From: Bacteroidales bacterium
Lineage (GTDB): Bacteria; Bacteroidota; Bacteroidia; Bacteroidales; 4484-276
Assembly (NCBI GenBank): GCA_021740425.1
Contig: JAIOZV010000016.1
Coordinates: 1 to 34,033 of the forward strand
Length of the DNA: 34,033 bases
Reading direction: 5' to 3'
Both the position numbers and the translations under genes were made by a program. Below the pieces are notes generated by a model that had not been told where the DNA came from, did no database searches, and was given only the letters and a program-made list of their open reading frames with translations. Below, in pieces: positions 8,991 through 16,323 of the stretch; the stretch's first letter is position 1; every line of letters begins with the position of its first letter.

Positions 8991-9443
8991 CTAAATATTA
9001 TTAGCGTTTAAATATTCGATGATTAATTCGGGTTCGTATCCTTTTGAGTAAAGAAAACGTTTGAGTTTATCGTGATTTTTATCTTCCTTTCCTTCGAGTT
9101 CGATGCGTTTTTTTTCAGCAATCGATTTCATATTTTTTTCGATGTCATCCTGATTGGCTCTGGAAATCGCTCCCTCAAGAATGCCGGTTTCGATATGATA
9201 TTTCATGAGTTCATTTCTGATTTTCAATCTCCCCCATTTTTTTTGATTGATTTTACTTTTTACAAATAAATCTGCAAAACGCTTTTCTGATAAAAAATTA
9301 TCTCCTTCAAGTTGGGTTATTATCTGATCAAAAAACTGTTCGTTGACCTTCCAGTCAAACAATTTCTTTTTAACTTCAAATTTGCTTCGTTCCTGTTGCG
9401 CACAGTAAAACCTTGCTTTTATTAACGCATCTTTAAACTCCAT
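8991..9443 (-). CDS. recX: Regulatory protein RecX
   Basis: The 150-residue protein is highly charged and helical, with RecX three-helix repeats. Diagnostic segments are ALIKARFYCAQQERSKFEVKK, then FLSEKRFADLFVKSKINQ (family: D..rfA..fv..r...k.G), WGRLKIRNELMKYHI and the final FLYSKGYEPELIIEYL. RecX modulates RecA filaments. recA is not in the window. It lies 31 bp downstream of the sirtuin gene and 5 bp upstream of prfB, probably in one transcript. Confidence 0.88.
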   Translation of the reverse strand: MEFKDALIKARFYCAQQERSKFEVKKKLFDWKVNEQFFDQIITQLEGDNFLSEKRFADLFVKSKINQKKWGRLKIRNELMKYHIETGILEGAISRANQDDIEKNMKSIAEKKRIELEGKEDKNHDKLKRFLYSKGYEPELIIEYLNANNI

Positions 9444-9474
9444 TTATCGAAGATGTTTTTAAAAACGAATGTTT

Positions 9475-10164
9475 TCAGGCATTTGCAATCAGTTCTTCAA
9501 CCAATTTGGGGACTCCAATACCTGCTTTTTCCCTAATAATTTTAAGGTTTGGTAAAGAAAGCCCATCACCGCTTTTAGGGTCGATAAGGTATTTTGGAGC
9601 ACTATCATCAACGTATCCTATCAGCCCTGCTGCCGGATAAACGGCGAGTGAAGTTCCGATGACAATGAACAAATCAGCCTGCCTGGAAATTTGGATAGCA
9701 GGAACAATTTGGGTAACCTGTTCGCCGAACCAAACCACATGAGGTCTGAGCTGGCTTCCTTTTTCGCAGGTGTCACCGATTTTTAATTCCCACCCTTTAA
9801 TTTCATAAACAAGGTTTTCGTCTATGGTGCTCTGCGATTTGCGCAGTTCTCCATGTAAATGCAGGATATTGGATGATCCGGCTCTTTCGTGGAGGTCGTC
9901 AACATTTTGGGTGATTATATGAACGTTGTAACAAGTTTCCAGTTTTGCAAGGGCAAAGTGAGCAATATTGGGCTCAACTTCTAGTAATTGTTTACGTCGC
10001 TGATTGTAAAATTCCATTACAAGTGCAGGATTTCGTTTCCATGCATCAGGACTTGCCAGTTCTTCGAAGCGGTAGGTTTTCCACAAGCCATTGTCGTCTC
10101 TGAAAGTTTTAAGACCACTTTCAGCGCTCATGCCTGCTCCGGTAAGAATGACAATATTTTTCAT
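9475..10164 (-). CDS. cobB: NAD-dependent protein deacylase (sirtuin), zinc-site deficient
   Basis: The 229-residue sirtuin has NAD-binding GAGMSAESGLKTFRD (9-23), TQNVDDLHERAG and the catalytic LHLHGEL (H104). The Y53-x-x-R56 pair (EFYNQRR) in the acyl pocket marks SIRT5/CobB-type enzymes that prefer succinyl or malonyl lysine. The zinc-binding Cys tetrad is largely absent: the first CxxC is replaced (RKSQSTID) and only C133 remains before QLRPHVVWFGE. The ATG at 10164 is chosen because the longer frame would run through the mdh terminator. It is the first gene of a probable cobB-recX-prfB-kdsB operon. Confidence 0.9.
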   Translation of the reverse strand: MKNIVILTGAGMSAESGLKTFRDDNGLWKTYRFEELASPDAWKRNPALVMEFYNQRRKQLLEVEPNIAHFALAKLETCYNVHIITQNVDDLHERAGSSNILHLHGELRKSQSTIDENLVYEIKGWELKIGDTCEKGSQLRPHVVWFGEQVTQIVPAIQISRQADLFIVIGTSLAVYPAAGLIGYVDDSAPKYLIDPKSGDGLSLPNLKIIREKAGIGVPKLVEELIANA

Positions 10165-10182
10165 TTGTTCATCAATAAAAGT

Positions 10183-10214
10183 AAAAAGGCATTCCGGAAT
10201 AATCCGAAATGCCT
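10183..10214 (-). terminator. Rho-independent terminator of mdh
   Basis: A 12-bp stem with one mismatch (AGGCATTTCGGA / TCCGGAATGCCT on the minus strand, loop TTAT) is followed by TTTT and a T-rich stretch. It lies 24 bp after the mdh stop and before the sirtuin start. Confidence 0.85.
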
Positions 10215-10238
10215 GCAAAATTAGTTATTTTATGTGCT

Positions 10239-11183
10239 TTAAGCTCCAAAAACATTCAGTTCATCGAGCACCTTCACTAAGCCCCGCACCTGGTTTGCCG
10301 ATTCGTGGAGCAGTTTGTATTCTCTTTCGTTGAGGTTGAGTTCGATAATTTCTTCGATACCATTTTTGCCAAGTTTCACGGGCACGCCAATGTAAAGGCC
10401 TTTAATGCCATATTCACCGTTGAGCATTGCACAGCAGGGAAAAATTCTTTTTTGGTCGTCAACAATGCTTTCAACCATTTGTGCTGCTGCTGCTCCGGGA
10501 GCGTACCATGCTGATGTGCCCATGAGGTTTACAAGCTCGCCGCCACCTTTGCGAGTACGTTCCACAATTTTATCAATTTCATCTTTGCCAAGCAATTCGG
10601 TAATGGGGATGCCTTTAACGGAAGTATATCTGCGGAGTGGAACCATTGAATCGCCGTGACCGCCGAGAAGCAATGCATGAATATCTTTGGGCGACACATC
10701 CAGTGCATCGGCCAAAAAGGCGGTGTAACGGCCGGTGTCGAGAATCCCTGCCATACCGAAAACCTTGGATGTTGGTTTGTTGGCAGCCTGCCATGCGGCA
10801 TGGGTCATTACATCGAGGGGGTTGGAAACAATAATGATGATAGCTTCGGGAGAATACTTGATTACTTTTTCGGTAACATCAACAATAATCTTCGCATTCG
10901 TTTTTATCAAATCATCCCTGCTCATGCCTGGTTTACGGGGAACGCCGGAAGTGATTACAACAATCCCCGAACCTTTGGTGCGGAGATAATCATTTGTAAC
11001 ACCCACAACCCTGGTGTCGAAGTTATTAATAGAGGATGTTTGCCAAATATCGAGGGCTTTACCTTCGGCAACGCCTTCTTTAATATCAACAAGCACAACT
11101 TCTTTGGCAAGATCCTTATGCGCAATTACGTTAGCACAGGTTGCTCCCACATTTCCTGCTCCAATTACTGTTATTCTATCCAT
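10239..11183 (-). CDS. mdh: Malate dehydrogenase (LDH-like type)
   Basis: The 314-residue NAD-dependent enzyme starts with the Rossmann loop VIGAGNVGATCANVIA. It has the malate-selective arginine loop VPRKPGMSRDDL (R83, R89), substrate R152 (LDTGRYTAFLAD) and the catalytic H176 in LLLGGHGDSMVP. It interconverts malate and oxaloacetate in central metabolism. It is closely followed by a terminator, so it appears monocistronic. smpB is divergent, with 242 bp between the two starts. Confidence 0.96.
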   Translation of the reverse strand: MDRITVIGAGNVGATCANVIAHKDLAKEVVLVDIKEGVAEGKALDIWQTSSINNFDTRVVGVTNDYLRTKGSGIVVITSGVPRKPGMSRDDLIKTNAKIIVDVTEKVIKYSPEAIIIIVSNPLDVMTHAAWQAANKPTSKVFGMAGILDTGRYTAFLADALDVSPKDIHALLLGGHGDSMVPLRRYTSVKGIPITELLGKDEIDKIVERTRKGGGELVNLMGTSAWYAPGAAAAQMVESIVDDQKRIFPCCAMLNGEYGIKGLYIGVPVKLGKNGIEEIIELNLNEREYKLLHESANQVRGLVKVLDELNVFGA

Positions 11184-11243
11184 AAATTTTGTTGTTTAAA
11201 GTTATATGTGAATATCTAAATCACTGATTAACAAATCCAAATG

Positions 11244-11251
11244 CAAAAGTA
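11244..11251 (-). promoter_or_regulatory. Putative minus-7 box of mdh
   Basis: The minus strand reads TACTTTTG, a full match to TAnnTTTG, 60 bp upstream of the mdh ATG. A clear minus-33 TTTG is not found at 18-21 bp. Confidence 0.35.
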
Positions 11252-11408
11252 GCAAATATCGAGGTAATTAAATTCGTTGCCATTTACACAAAATCTTTTT
11301 TAACAAGAATTAACAACCACATATCCAATCTTTGCCGGCTTATAACAAAACCGGCCATTTGCAGTTATTCAAAGTTTTTGAGCCCGACATATTATGGCAA
11401 GTAATTAT

Positions 11409-11416
11409 TAGCTTTG
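11409..11416 (+). promoter_or_regulatory. Possible minus-7 box of smpB
   Basis: TAGCTTTG fits TAnnTTTG, but it ends only 9 bp before the ATG at 11426 and the nearest TTTG upstream is 28 bp away. A real promoter here would give an almost leaderless mRNA. Confidence 0.25.
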
Positions 11417-11425
11417 CAAAACTAT

Positions 11426-11872
11426 ATGAATAAAACGATCGAGATAAAAAACAAAAAGGCTTCATACCAATATTTTCTGGTAGAAGAGCTTACGGCTGGC
11501 ATCCAGTTAACCGGCACCGAAATAAAATCCATCAGGATGGGGAAAGCCAACATCGGTGATGCTTTTTGCTCCTTTAAAGGAGATGAGCTGTTTGTGAAAG
11601 ACATGCATATTGCCATTTACCTCGAAGGAACCATTTACAATCACGAGCCAAAACGCGACAGAAAGCTATTGCTCAACCGACGTGAACTGAAAAAGTTCCT
11701 TGGAAAAGTAAACGAAAAAGGATTTACGATAATTCCCACCAAACTTTTTATCAACGATAAGGGTAAGGCAAAACTGAATATTGCCCTTGCAAAAGGGAAA
11801 CATTTTTATGATAAGCGCGATACCATCAAGAAAAAGGACATTCAACGCGATGTGGATCGCAGCCTGTTTTAA
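11426..11872 (+). CDS. smpB: SsrA-binding protein
   Basis: The 148-residue protein matches SmpB throughout. It starts with NKKASYQYFLVEELTAGIQL, then GTEIKSIRMGKANIGDAFC and the tmRNA-binding YLEGTIYNHEPKRDRKLLLN. The basic C-terminal tail KGKHFYDKRDTIKKKDIQRD enters the mRNA channel of stalled ribosomes. It delivers tmRNA for trans-translation. The ssrA RNA is not in the window. The upstream in-frame TTG at 11414 is disregarded. Confidence 0.96.
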   Translation: MNKTIEIKNKKASYQYFLVEELTAGIQLTGTEIKSIRMGKANIGDAFCSFKGDELFVKDMHIAIYLEGTIYNHEPKRDRKLLLNRRELKKFLGKVNEKGFTIIPTKLFINDKGKAKLNIALAKGKHFYDKRDTIKKKDIQRDVDRSLF

Positions 11873-11885
11873 CATTAATTACACT

Positions 11886-11913
11886 TTTGATAAAATATCA
11901 CACACTATTTTTG
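11886..11913 (+). promoter_or_regulatory. Putative promoter of the thioredoxin-fold gene
   Basis: TTTG at 11886-11889 and TATTTTTG at 11906-11913 fit the minus-33 and minus-7 elements with a slightly short 16-bp spacer, 36 bp before the ATG. Confidence 0.42.
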
Positions 11914-11949
11914 GGTTTTTAAAAACTTACAATAACGAATATAAAAACT

Positions 11950-12495
11950 ATGAAAACTACATTTTTAAAGTCGATAAGTGCACTGCTTCTTATTTTTTTA
12001 TCCACCACACTGCTTGCACAGGAAGAAGCCAAAATAAAATGGTATTCCATCGAAGAGGCTGTTGAGTTAAACAAAAAAAAGAAAAAGAAATTCTTTATCG
12101 ACCTCTACACCGACTGGTGCGGATGGTGCAAAAAGATGGATGCCAATACCTTTACCGACCCTGTGATTGCTGCCTACATGAACGAGAATTTCTGGCCGGT
12201 AAAATTTGATGCCGAATCATCAGAGCCGGTAACAGTAAACGGACAGGAGTTTGTAAATCCAAATCCGGGTGCCAGGCGGTCGTCGCATCAGTTTGCTATC
12301 GCTTTGCTCAATGGAAAAATGTCCTACCCTTCTTTTGCTTTTTTGGATCAGGATGTAAAATTGATCACAATATTGCCCGGATATAATCCACCTGAAAAAT
12401 TGGAGCCAATACTTAATTTTATTGTTGATGAAGCCTACAAGGACGAATCATTTCAGGAATACCAGGCCACCTTTAAAGGGAGTTTCAATAAATAA
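11950..12495 (+). CDS. Secreted thioredoxin-fold protein (WCGWCK active site)
   Basis: The 181-residue protein has a signal peptide (1-20, ending TLLAQ). The thioredoxin-like domain carries the redox motif D-W-C-G-W-C-K-K-M, then the YMNENFWPVKFDAES strand and the cis-proline segment SYPSFAFLDQD. The fold resembles the thioredoxin_7/DUF255-like group rather than classical TrxA. A periplasmic thiol-disulfide role is likely, but the partner is unknown. A transglutaminase-like secreted protein follows after 33 bp on the same strand, suggesting co-transcription. Confidence 0.82.
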   Translation: MKTTFLKSISALLLIFLSTTLLAQEEAKIKWYSIEEAVELNKKKKKKFFIDLYTDWCGWCKKMDANTFTDPVIAAYMNENFWPVKFDAESSEPVTVNGQEFVNPNPGARRSSHQFAIALLNGKMSYPSFAFLDQDVKLITILPGYNPPEKLEPILNFIVDEAYKDESFQEYQATFKGSFNK

Positions 12496-12528
12496 AGTTT
12501 CCGGCATATCTTATAAAATTCCCTGACT

Positions 12529-13656
12529 TTGAAAATTAGAAATGGCACAACCCTCTATAATTTTCTGATAATATCAGTTTTTTTTATTTTAATATCTGCA
12601 CACGCAAAAGGGCAACCTGACTTTACAGGGATAATCCAAATCATGGAAAACATTCCTGATTCTCTCACATATTCAACGAGGAATATTGCAGATTACATCC
12701 TTGAAAATTTTGATGAAAATGATGAAAAAGTAGCCGCTGCCTTTGCCTGGATTAGTAGCAACATCAGCTATGACCGGAATGATGAAAGGGATTTTTTAGA
12801 CATTGAAGAGCTTGAAAAATATATTGAAGAAACCTTGTACCAACGCAAGGGAATATGCCAGGCTTATGCCGAAGTTTACCATGACTTATGCAGCAAATTA
12901 GAAATCCCTTCACAGGTGGTATCGGGTTTTGTTGTTCCCGAAAGAGGCAAGCCACCCGTTTCACATGCCTGGATAGCAGCTTTTAAATCAGGTGTCTGGA
13001 ATTTGTACGACCCCACTTTCGGAGCCGGATATGTTGAAGACAGCCTTTTTGTTCAAGATTTTGACACCCTTTATTTTGATGCAAAGCCTCAATTTCTCAT
13101 CCAAACCCATTATCCTTTGGATCCGATGTGGCAACTAAATTCGAACCCATTAACCATGCATGAATTTTTATATGGAACTGCCGGTGATTCCACCGCAAGT
13201 GAATACTTTTATTTTGAGGACACCATTGCAGGTTATTTGGCACTGGACGAACGAGGCAAAATGATTTCGGAAAGGCGCAGGATAATTGCTTATGGTGAAG
13301 AAAATCTGATTTTGCAACGTTATCTGGAAGTTTTGGATCAGCAACTGGAATATTACAAAATTTCAGAAAACATTGACATCTTTAACCAATGCATGGAAAA
13401 TTACAGTAAAGCTATGAGCATTTACAACGACAGCATTGTAAAAGTGCAAACCGGCAATTTGACAGACAGTAAAAGACAGGGCTTGCTATTAAACATTGAA
13501 ACCATCAGGCAGATTTTGTTGGATACAAACAGGCAATTATCGGAACTCGACAGTCACGAGGAAGCATTTGGTTTAAATATTATTACAAGGAAGCAAGATA
13601 TCAGTTCCTTTTTGCAATATTTGGGCGAACTGCAAAAAAGACTGAGCAATGAATAA
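12529..13656 (+). CDS. Secreted transglutaminase-like cysteine protease-fold protein
   Basis: The 375-residue protein shows the transglutaminase-core triad. The Cys is in RKGICQAYAEVYHDLC, the His in PPVSHAWIAAF and the Asp in WNLYDPTFGAGY. The preceding EKVAAAFAWISSNISYDRN is also typical of the family. The C-terminal 180 residues are helical, charged and probably coiled-coil, with no recognised domain. A TTG at 12529 is the likely start because the first in-frame ATG comes after the hydrophobic signal sequence (about residues 9-28). It is probably periplasmic. Whether it acts as protease, amidase or crosslinker cannot be told. Confidence 0.78.
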   Translation: MKIRNGTTLYNFLIISVFFILISAHAKGQPDFTGIIQIMENIPDSLTYSTRNIADYILENFDENDEKVAAAFAWISSNISYDRNDERDFLDIEELEKYIEETLYQRKGICQAYAEVYHDLCSKLEIPSQVVSGFVVPERGKPPVSHAWIAAFKSGVWNLYDPTFGAGYVEDSLFVQDFDTLYFDAKPQFLIQTHYPLDPMWQLNSNPLTMHEFLYGTAGDSTASEYFYFEDTIAGYLALDERGKMISERRRIIAYGEENLILQRYLEVLDQQLEYYKISENIDIFNQCMENYSKAMSIYNDSIVKVQTGNLTDSKRQGLLLNIETIRQILLDTNRQLSELDSHEEAFGLNIITRKQDISSFLQYLGELQKRLSNE

Positions 13657-13670
13657 CCAAGCTCCCCAGA

Positions 13671-13952
13671 TTAGCCTTGTCCGGAATTTAAATTCTTTTT
13701 ATCTGAACATGCTTTCGGATTGAATTGCAGGCACAAATCGATCCGGTATTCCAGATCAGCATCCATATCCCAGCCTTCGGGATCAACAAACACATATCCT
13801 TTCACGGGACGCCTGGTGAAATCCATTTCGCGGGTACCATTTTTGGTCAGGGCTGCTTCATAAATTTCAGGGTCAACCCGAGCCATCAAATTGTTTTTGA
13901 TAATCCCTACACACATTTTTTCATTCACCATGAAGACTATGCCTCCCATCAT
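13671..13952 (-). CDS. TfoX N-terminal-domain protein, probably 5'-truncated
   Basis: The 93-residue product matches the TfoX_N family from its conserved MMGG onward: MMGGIVFMVNEKMCVGI, NLMARVDPEIYEAAL, REMDFTRRPVKGYVFVDPEGW and YRIDLCLQFNP. The frame stays open and family-like for a few codons upstream (GKGILFTEKK), then continues without any ATG, GTG or TTG start nearby. About 20 N-terminal residues expected in the family therefore seem lost or unstarted. The gene overlaps the 3' end of a truncated lipoprotein gene by 4 bp at a run of nine A. It converges on the transglutaminase gene. Function unknown. Confidence 0.7.
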   Translation of the reverse strand: MMGGIVFMVNEKMCVGIIKNNLMARVDPEIYEAALTKNGTREMDFTRRPVKGYVFVDPEGWDMDADLEYRIDLCLQFNPKACSDKKNLNSGQG

Positions 13953-14176
13953 TTTTTTTTCGGTGAAAAGGATGCCCTTTCCTTGTACAAGGTATTGTTG
14001 AGAACTAACACAGAACCTGCGTAAAATGCACTGGTGTAGGCAAGGGCTCGATAAATGGTTTTCTTTTCAATCCGGCTGGTGTCAGATTTAACATCACTTT
14101 TTTGCGCATAAATACATCCGGTTGCCAAAAATATCATCGTTAAAAATAACCAGTACATTTGTTTGCCTGACTTCAT
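13949..14176 (-). CDS. Short lipoprotein, likely truncated DUF2279-like
   Basis: The 75-residue product has a lipoprotein signal peptide with lipobox LATGC (Cys at about 21), then IEKKTIYRALAYTSAFYAGSVLVLNNTLYKERASF. That stretch resembles the beginning of DUF2279 outer-envelope lipoproteins, which are normally well over 200 residues. Here the protein stops at SPKKK, at a run of nine A that begins the conserved part of a TfoX-like gene in another frame. A deletion fusing two genes is the likely history. The DUF2279 match is by eye from a short segment. Confidence 0.5.
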   Translation of the reverse strand: MKSGKQMYWLFLTMIFLATGCIYAQKSDVKSDTSRIEKKTIYRALAYTSAFYAGSVLVLNNTLYKERASFSPKKK

Positions 14177-14212
14177 TTTGTAAGTTATTTCCTTTTAACC
14201 CTCACTTGCTTT

Positions 14213-15001
14213 TTATAAGCCCATTCCAGATTCAATTTTTTTTGTGAGATCAACAATGAAACGTGCCATAGGAGCGCCATCAATAACATCATGATCGAAA
14301 AGAATGGTCATATTCAGAATTTCCCGTATTTCCACTTTGTCGTTGATTACAACAGGTTTTTTAACGATTGATCCCACGCCAAAACACAGTGGATGAATCG
14401 AAACCGGAATAAACCAGCCGTCAATTTTGCCCATCATTCCAATGGAAGTAAAAGCCACATTGCCCATGTTTTTATAAGCAAGTTTTGGGTGACATAAAAG
14501 AAACTTCCAGAAATACTTTCTAACAAATCCCGGAAGACGGTAGTACAATTTTTCCAGCTTTCCGGTTTTTTTTCCAAGAACAATATCTTTTTCTGAAAGT
14601 GTGTCATTTTTCGCATTTGCAATCTGCTTTGTTATCGATTCAATGCTTGTTTGGTTTGCTTTTTCGATAATCAGTGGGATGGGTACTTTTGCTCCGGCCA
14701 ATTCTTTTTCTACAAGCATCGAAACGTTGATATCTTCAAATATCATCAGTTTGTTTTTCCCTTTTAAATAGGCTGCAGGGGTTTCGTGTTTTTTTATCGT
14801 TGAAGCAATCACATGAATCAGCCAGCCGTTAAAAGAAATTTTACTGACATTCGACTTATTGTAATCTCTTATTTTTAGGCGGCTTTGTGTAACATCAAGT
14901 GCTATCATACCTGCAATATGATGCTTCCTTTTCCCGACATCAACGATATCAATGGTAGTAATTCTTGAATCCGGAAATTTCTGAACCTGAAAATTTGACA
15001 T
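14213..15001 (-). CDS. 2-oxoacid dehydrogenase E2-type acyltransferase without lipoyl domain
   Basis: The 262-residue protein is the catalytic (CAT-like) domain of dihydrolipoamide acyltransferases alone. It has SRITTIDIVDVGKRKHHIAG at the N-terminus, NVAFTSIGMMGKIDGWFIP, GSIVKKPVVINDKVEIREIL and the active-site motif FDHDVIDGAPMARF (H-x3-D-G). There is no lipoyl or E1/E3-binding domain and no E1 or E3 gene nearby. It could be a stand-alone CoA-dependent acyltransferase related to chloramphenicol acetyltransferase. The ATG at 15001 is preferred over a TTG at 15046. Substrate unknown. Confidence 0.78.
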   Translation of the reverse strand: MSNFQVQKFPDSRITTIDIVDVGKRKHHIAGMIALDVTQSRLKIRDYNKSNVSKISFNGWLIHVIASTIKKHETPAAYLKGKNKLMIFEDINVSMLVEKELAGAKVPIPLIIEKANQTSIESITKQIANAKNDTLSEKDIVLGKKTGKLEKLYYRLPGFVRKYFWKFLLCHPKLAYKNMGNVAFTSIGMMGKIDGWFIPVSIHPLCFGVGSIVKKPVVINDKVEIREILNMTILFDHDVIDGAPMARFIVDLTKKIESGMGL

Positions 15002-15149
15002 GATTTGGTCAGTATCGTTTTGCGTAATCAAATTTTTGCGCTGCAAACATAACGATATGTCCTCTTTTTTCGTAATTATTTAAGTGATGGTTTTATTAGC
15101 AAATTCTTTCTGACCCCATCCCTCCCGGAGGGATGCTTCAATATTTATA

Positions 15150-16109
15150 TTATTGATTTACAGTAATCACCACATTCCCTATTTTACCACCTCTTTCAAC
15201 ATGGCGGTGTGCGTCGGCTGCTTGCTCCAGCGAAAACATCCGGCCAATAAGTGGTTTAAATTTACCTGCTTCTACCAATTCCCTGAAAAAAATCACATCT
15301 TCCGGTGTTTCTTTCATGATGCCCGAAACTACCTTTTTGCTGCCCGACATGGATGCCCATGCCCCTTTGATCATTTGTGAAAGCCCTGCAGCAGCCAGCA
15401 GGTAATATCCATTTTTGTTGAGCGATTTTAAACTTCTGCCAAAAGAGCTTTTACCCGCTGTGTCAAAAATAACATGATAATTTTCACCCAGAGCTGTAAA
15501 ATCCTGTTTTGTGTAATCGATTACTTTGTCGGCTCCCAGCGATTTCACAAGTTCCATGTTGGAGGTGCTACAGATGCCTGTAACTTCAGCGCCAAAATAT
15601 TTTGCAAGCTGAACGGCAGCAGAGCCTACCGCCCCGGAAGCACCAATGATCAGTACTTTTTGCCCTGAACGTATGTTCGCTTTTTTAAGAAAATAAAGGG
15701 CTGTATTTCCGCCAAATGGAATGGAGGCAGCTTGTTCCCAGGTAATATTTGCCGGCATTTCACCCAGCGTTGCGTTTTCAGGCAGGCAAACATATTCGGC
15801 GTAAGCCCCGAATTGCATGCCAGTTGTTCCAAATACGCGGTCTCCTTTTTTAAACAATTTCACCTTGCTGCCCACAGCTTCAACCTCACCTGCCAGCACG
15901 CCTCCCAGAATATTTATTTTGGGCTTTATCAAGCCAAAAAACAGCCTGACTGCAAAAGGCTCGGCGGCTCGCAGGTGTACATCACCTGTGGAAACGCCGG
16001 TAGCGTGAATTTTTATTCGAATTTCGTTGTCTTTTGGGATGGGCATTGCAAGCTGTTTTAGCTGCAACACATCCGCCGATCCATAATTATTAATAACAAT
16101 AGCCTTCAT
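15150..16109 (-). CDS. NAD(P)-dependent quinone oxidoreductase-like alcohol dehydrogenase family protein
   Basis: The 319-residue medium-chain reductase begins MKAIVINNYGSADVLQLKQL, as in the zeta-crystallin/quinone oxidoreductase branch. It contains GVSTGDVHLRAAEPF, GDRVFGTTGMQFGAYAEYV and the coenzyme loop VLIIGASGAVGSAAVQLAKYF, then LGADKVIDYTKQDF. It lacks the structural-zinc cysteines and the catalytic zinc ligands, so it should be zinc-independent. The ATG at 16109 precedes the conserved MKAIV; a longer frame starts at 16202. A GC-rich inverted repeat lies just after its stop. Substrate unknown. Confidence 0.85.
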   Translation of the reverse strand: MKAIVINNYGSADVLQLKQLAMPIPKDNEIRIKIHATGVSTGDVHLRAAEPFAVRLFFGLIKPKINILGGVLAGEVEAVGSKVKLFKKGDRVFGTTGMQFGAYAEYVCLPENATLGEMPANITWEQAASIPFGGNTALYFLKKANIRSGQKVLIIGASGAVGSAAVQLAKYFGAEVTGICSTSNMELVKSLGADKVIDYTKQDFTALGENYHVIFDTAGKSSFGRSLKSLNKNGYYLLAAAGLSQMIKGAWASMSGSKKVVSGIMKETPEDVIFFRELVEAGKFKPLIGRMFSLEQAADAHRHVERGGKIGNVVITVNQ

Positions 16110-16323
16110 CGTTGTGATTTTTTTAAGTTTGATGCCCTGTTGATTTGATAGAATTGACACATACATTTCAACCTTTATTATTAGCGGCAAAAATACCTTC
16201 ACTAAAAAAAACAGAAGTTCTATATCCTGTAAAAGGTGTTCGCTTTTATAATTCCGAACATATTTTGAGCCGATCTGAAAATCTAAAAAATGAGGAAAAC
16301 GCCCGGTTCGTAAAAGCGGATTG

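Noticed and set aside
9453..9466. GTTTTTAAAAAC palindrome between the sirtuin and recX genes considered as a terminator
   Set aside because: It has no loop and no GC pairs. The 31-bp spacing fits read-through within an operon.
10165..10218. Longer sirtuin start adding 18 residues
   Set aside because: The extension would run through the hairpin terminator of mdh and adds sequence before the conserved MKNIVILTGAGMS.
10656..11219. 187-codon plus-strand open frame opposite mdh
   Set aside because: It is the mirror of the well-supported malate dehydrogenase and has no recognisable motif.
11286..11316. TTAACAAGAATTAACAA upstream of mdh considered as another Rex-like site
   Set aside because: It is a direct repeat, not a palindrome, and lies upstream of the weak mdh minus-7 box without the tandem layout.
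15117..15133. ATCCCTCCCGGAGGGAT inverted repeat considered as a terminator
   Set aside because: The stem is strong but no T-run follows on either strand. It may only be an intergenic repeat, and one copy is not enough to call.
16203..16323. Possible short gene or small RNA between the oxidoreductase and the cyclase regulator
   Set aside because: I found no open frame with a plausible start and family match, no strong hairpin and no promoter pair.
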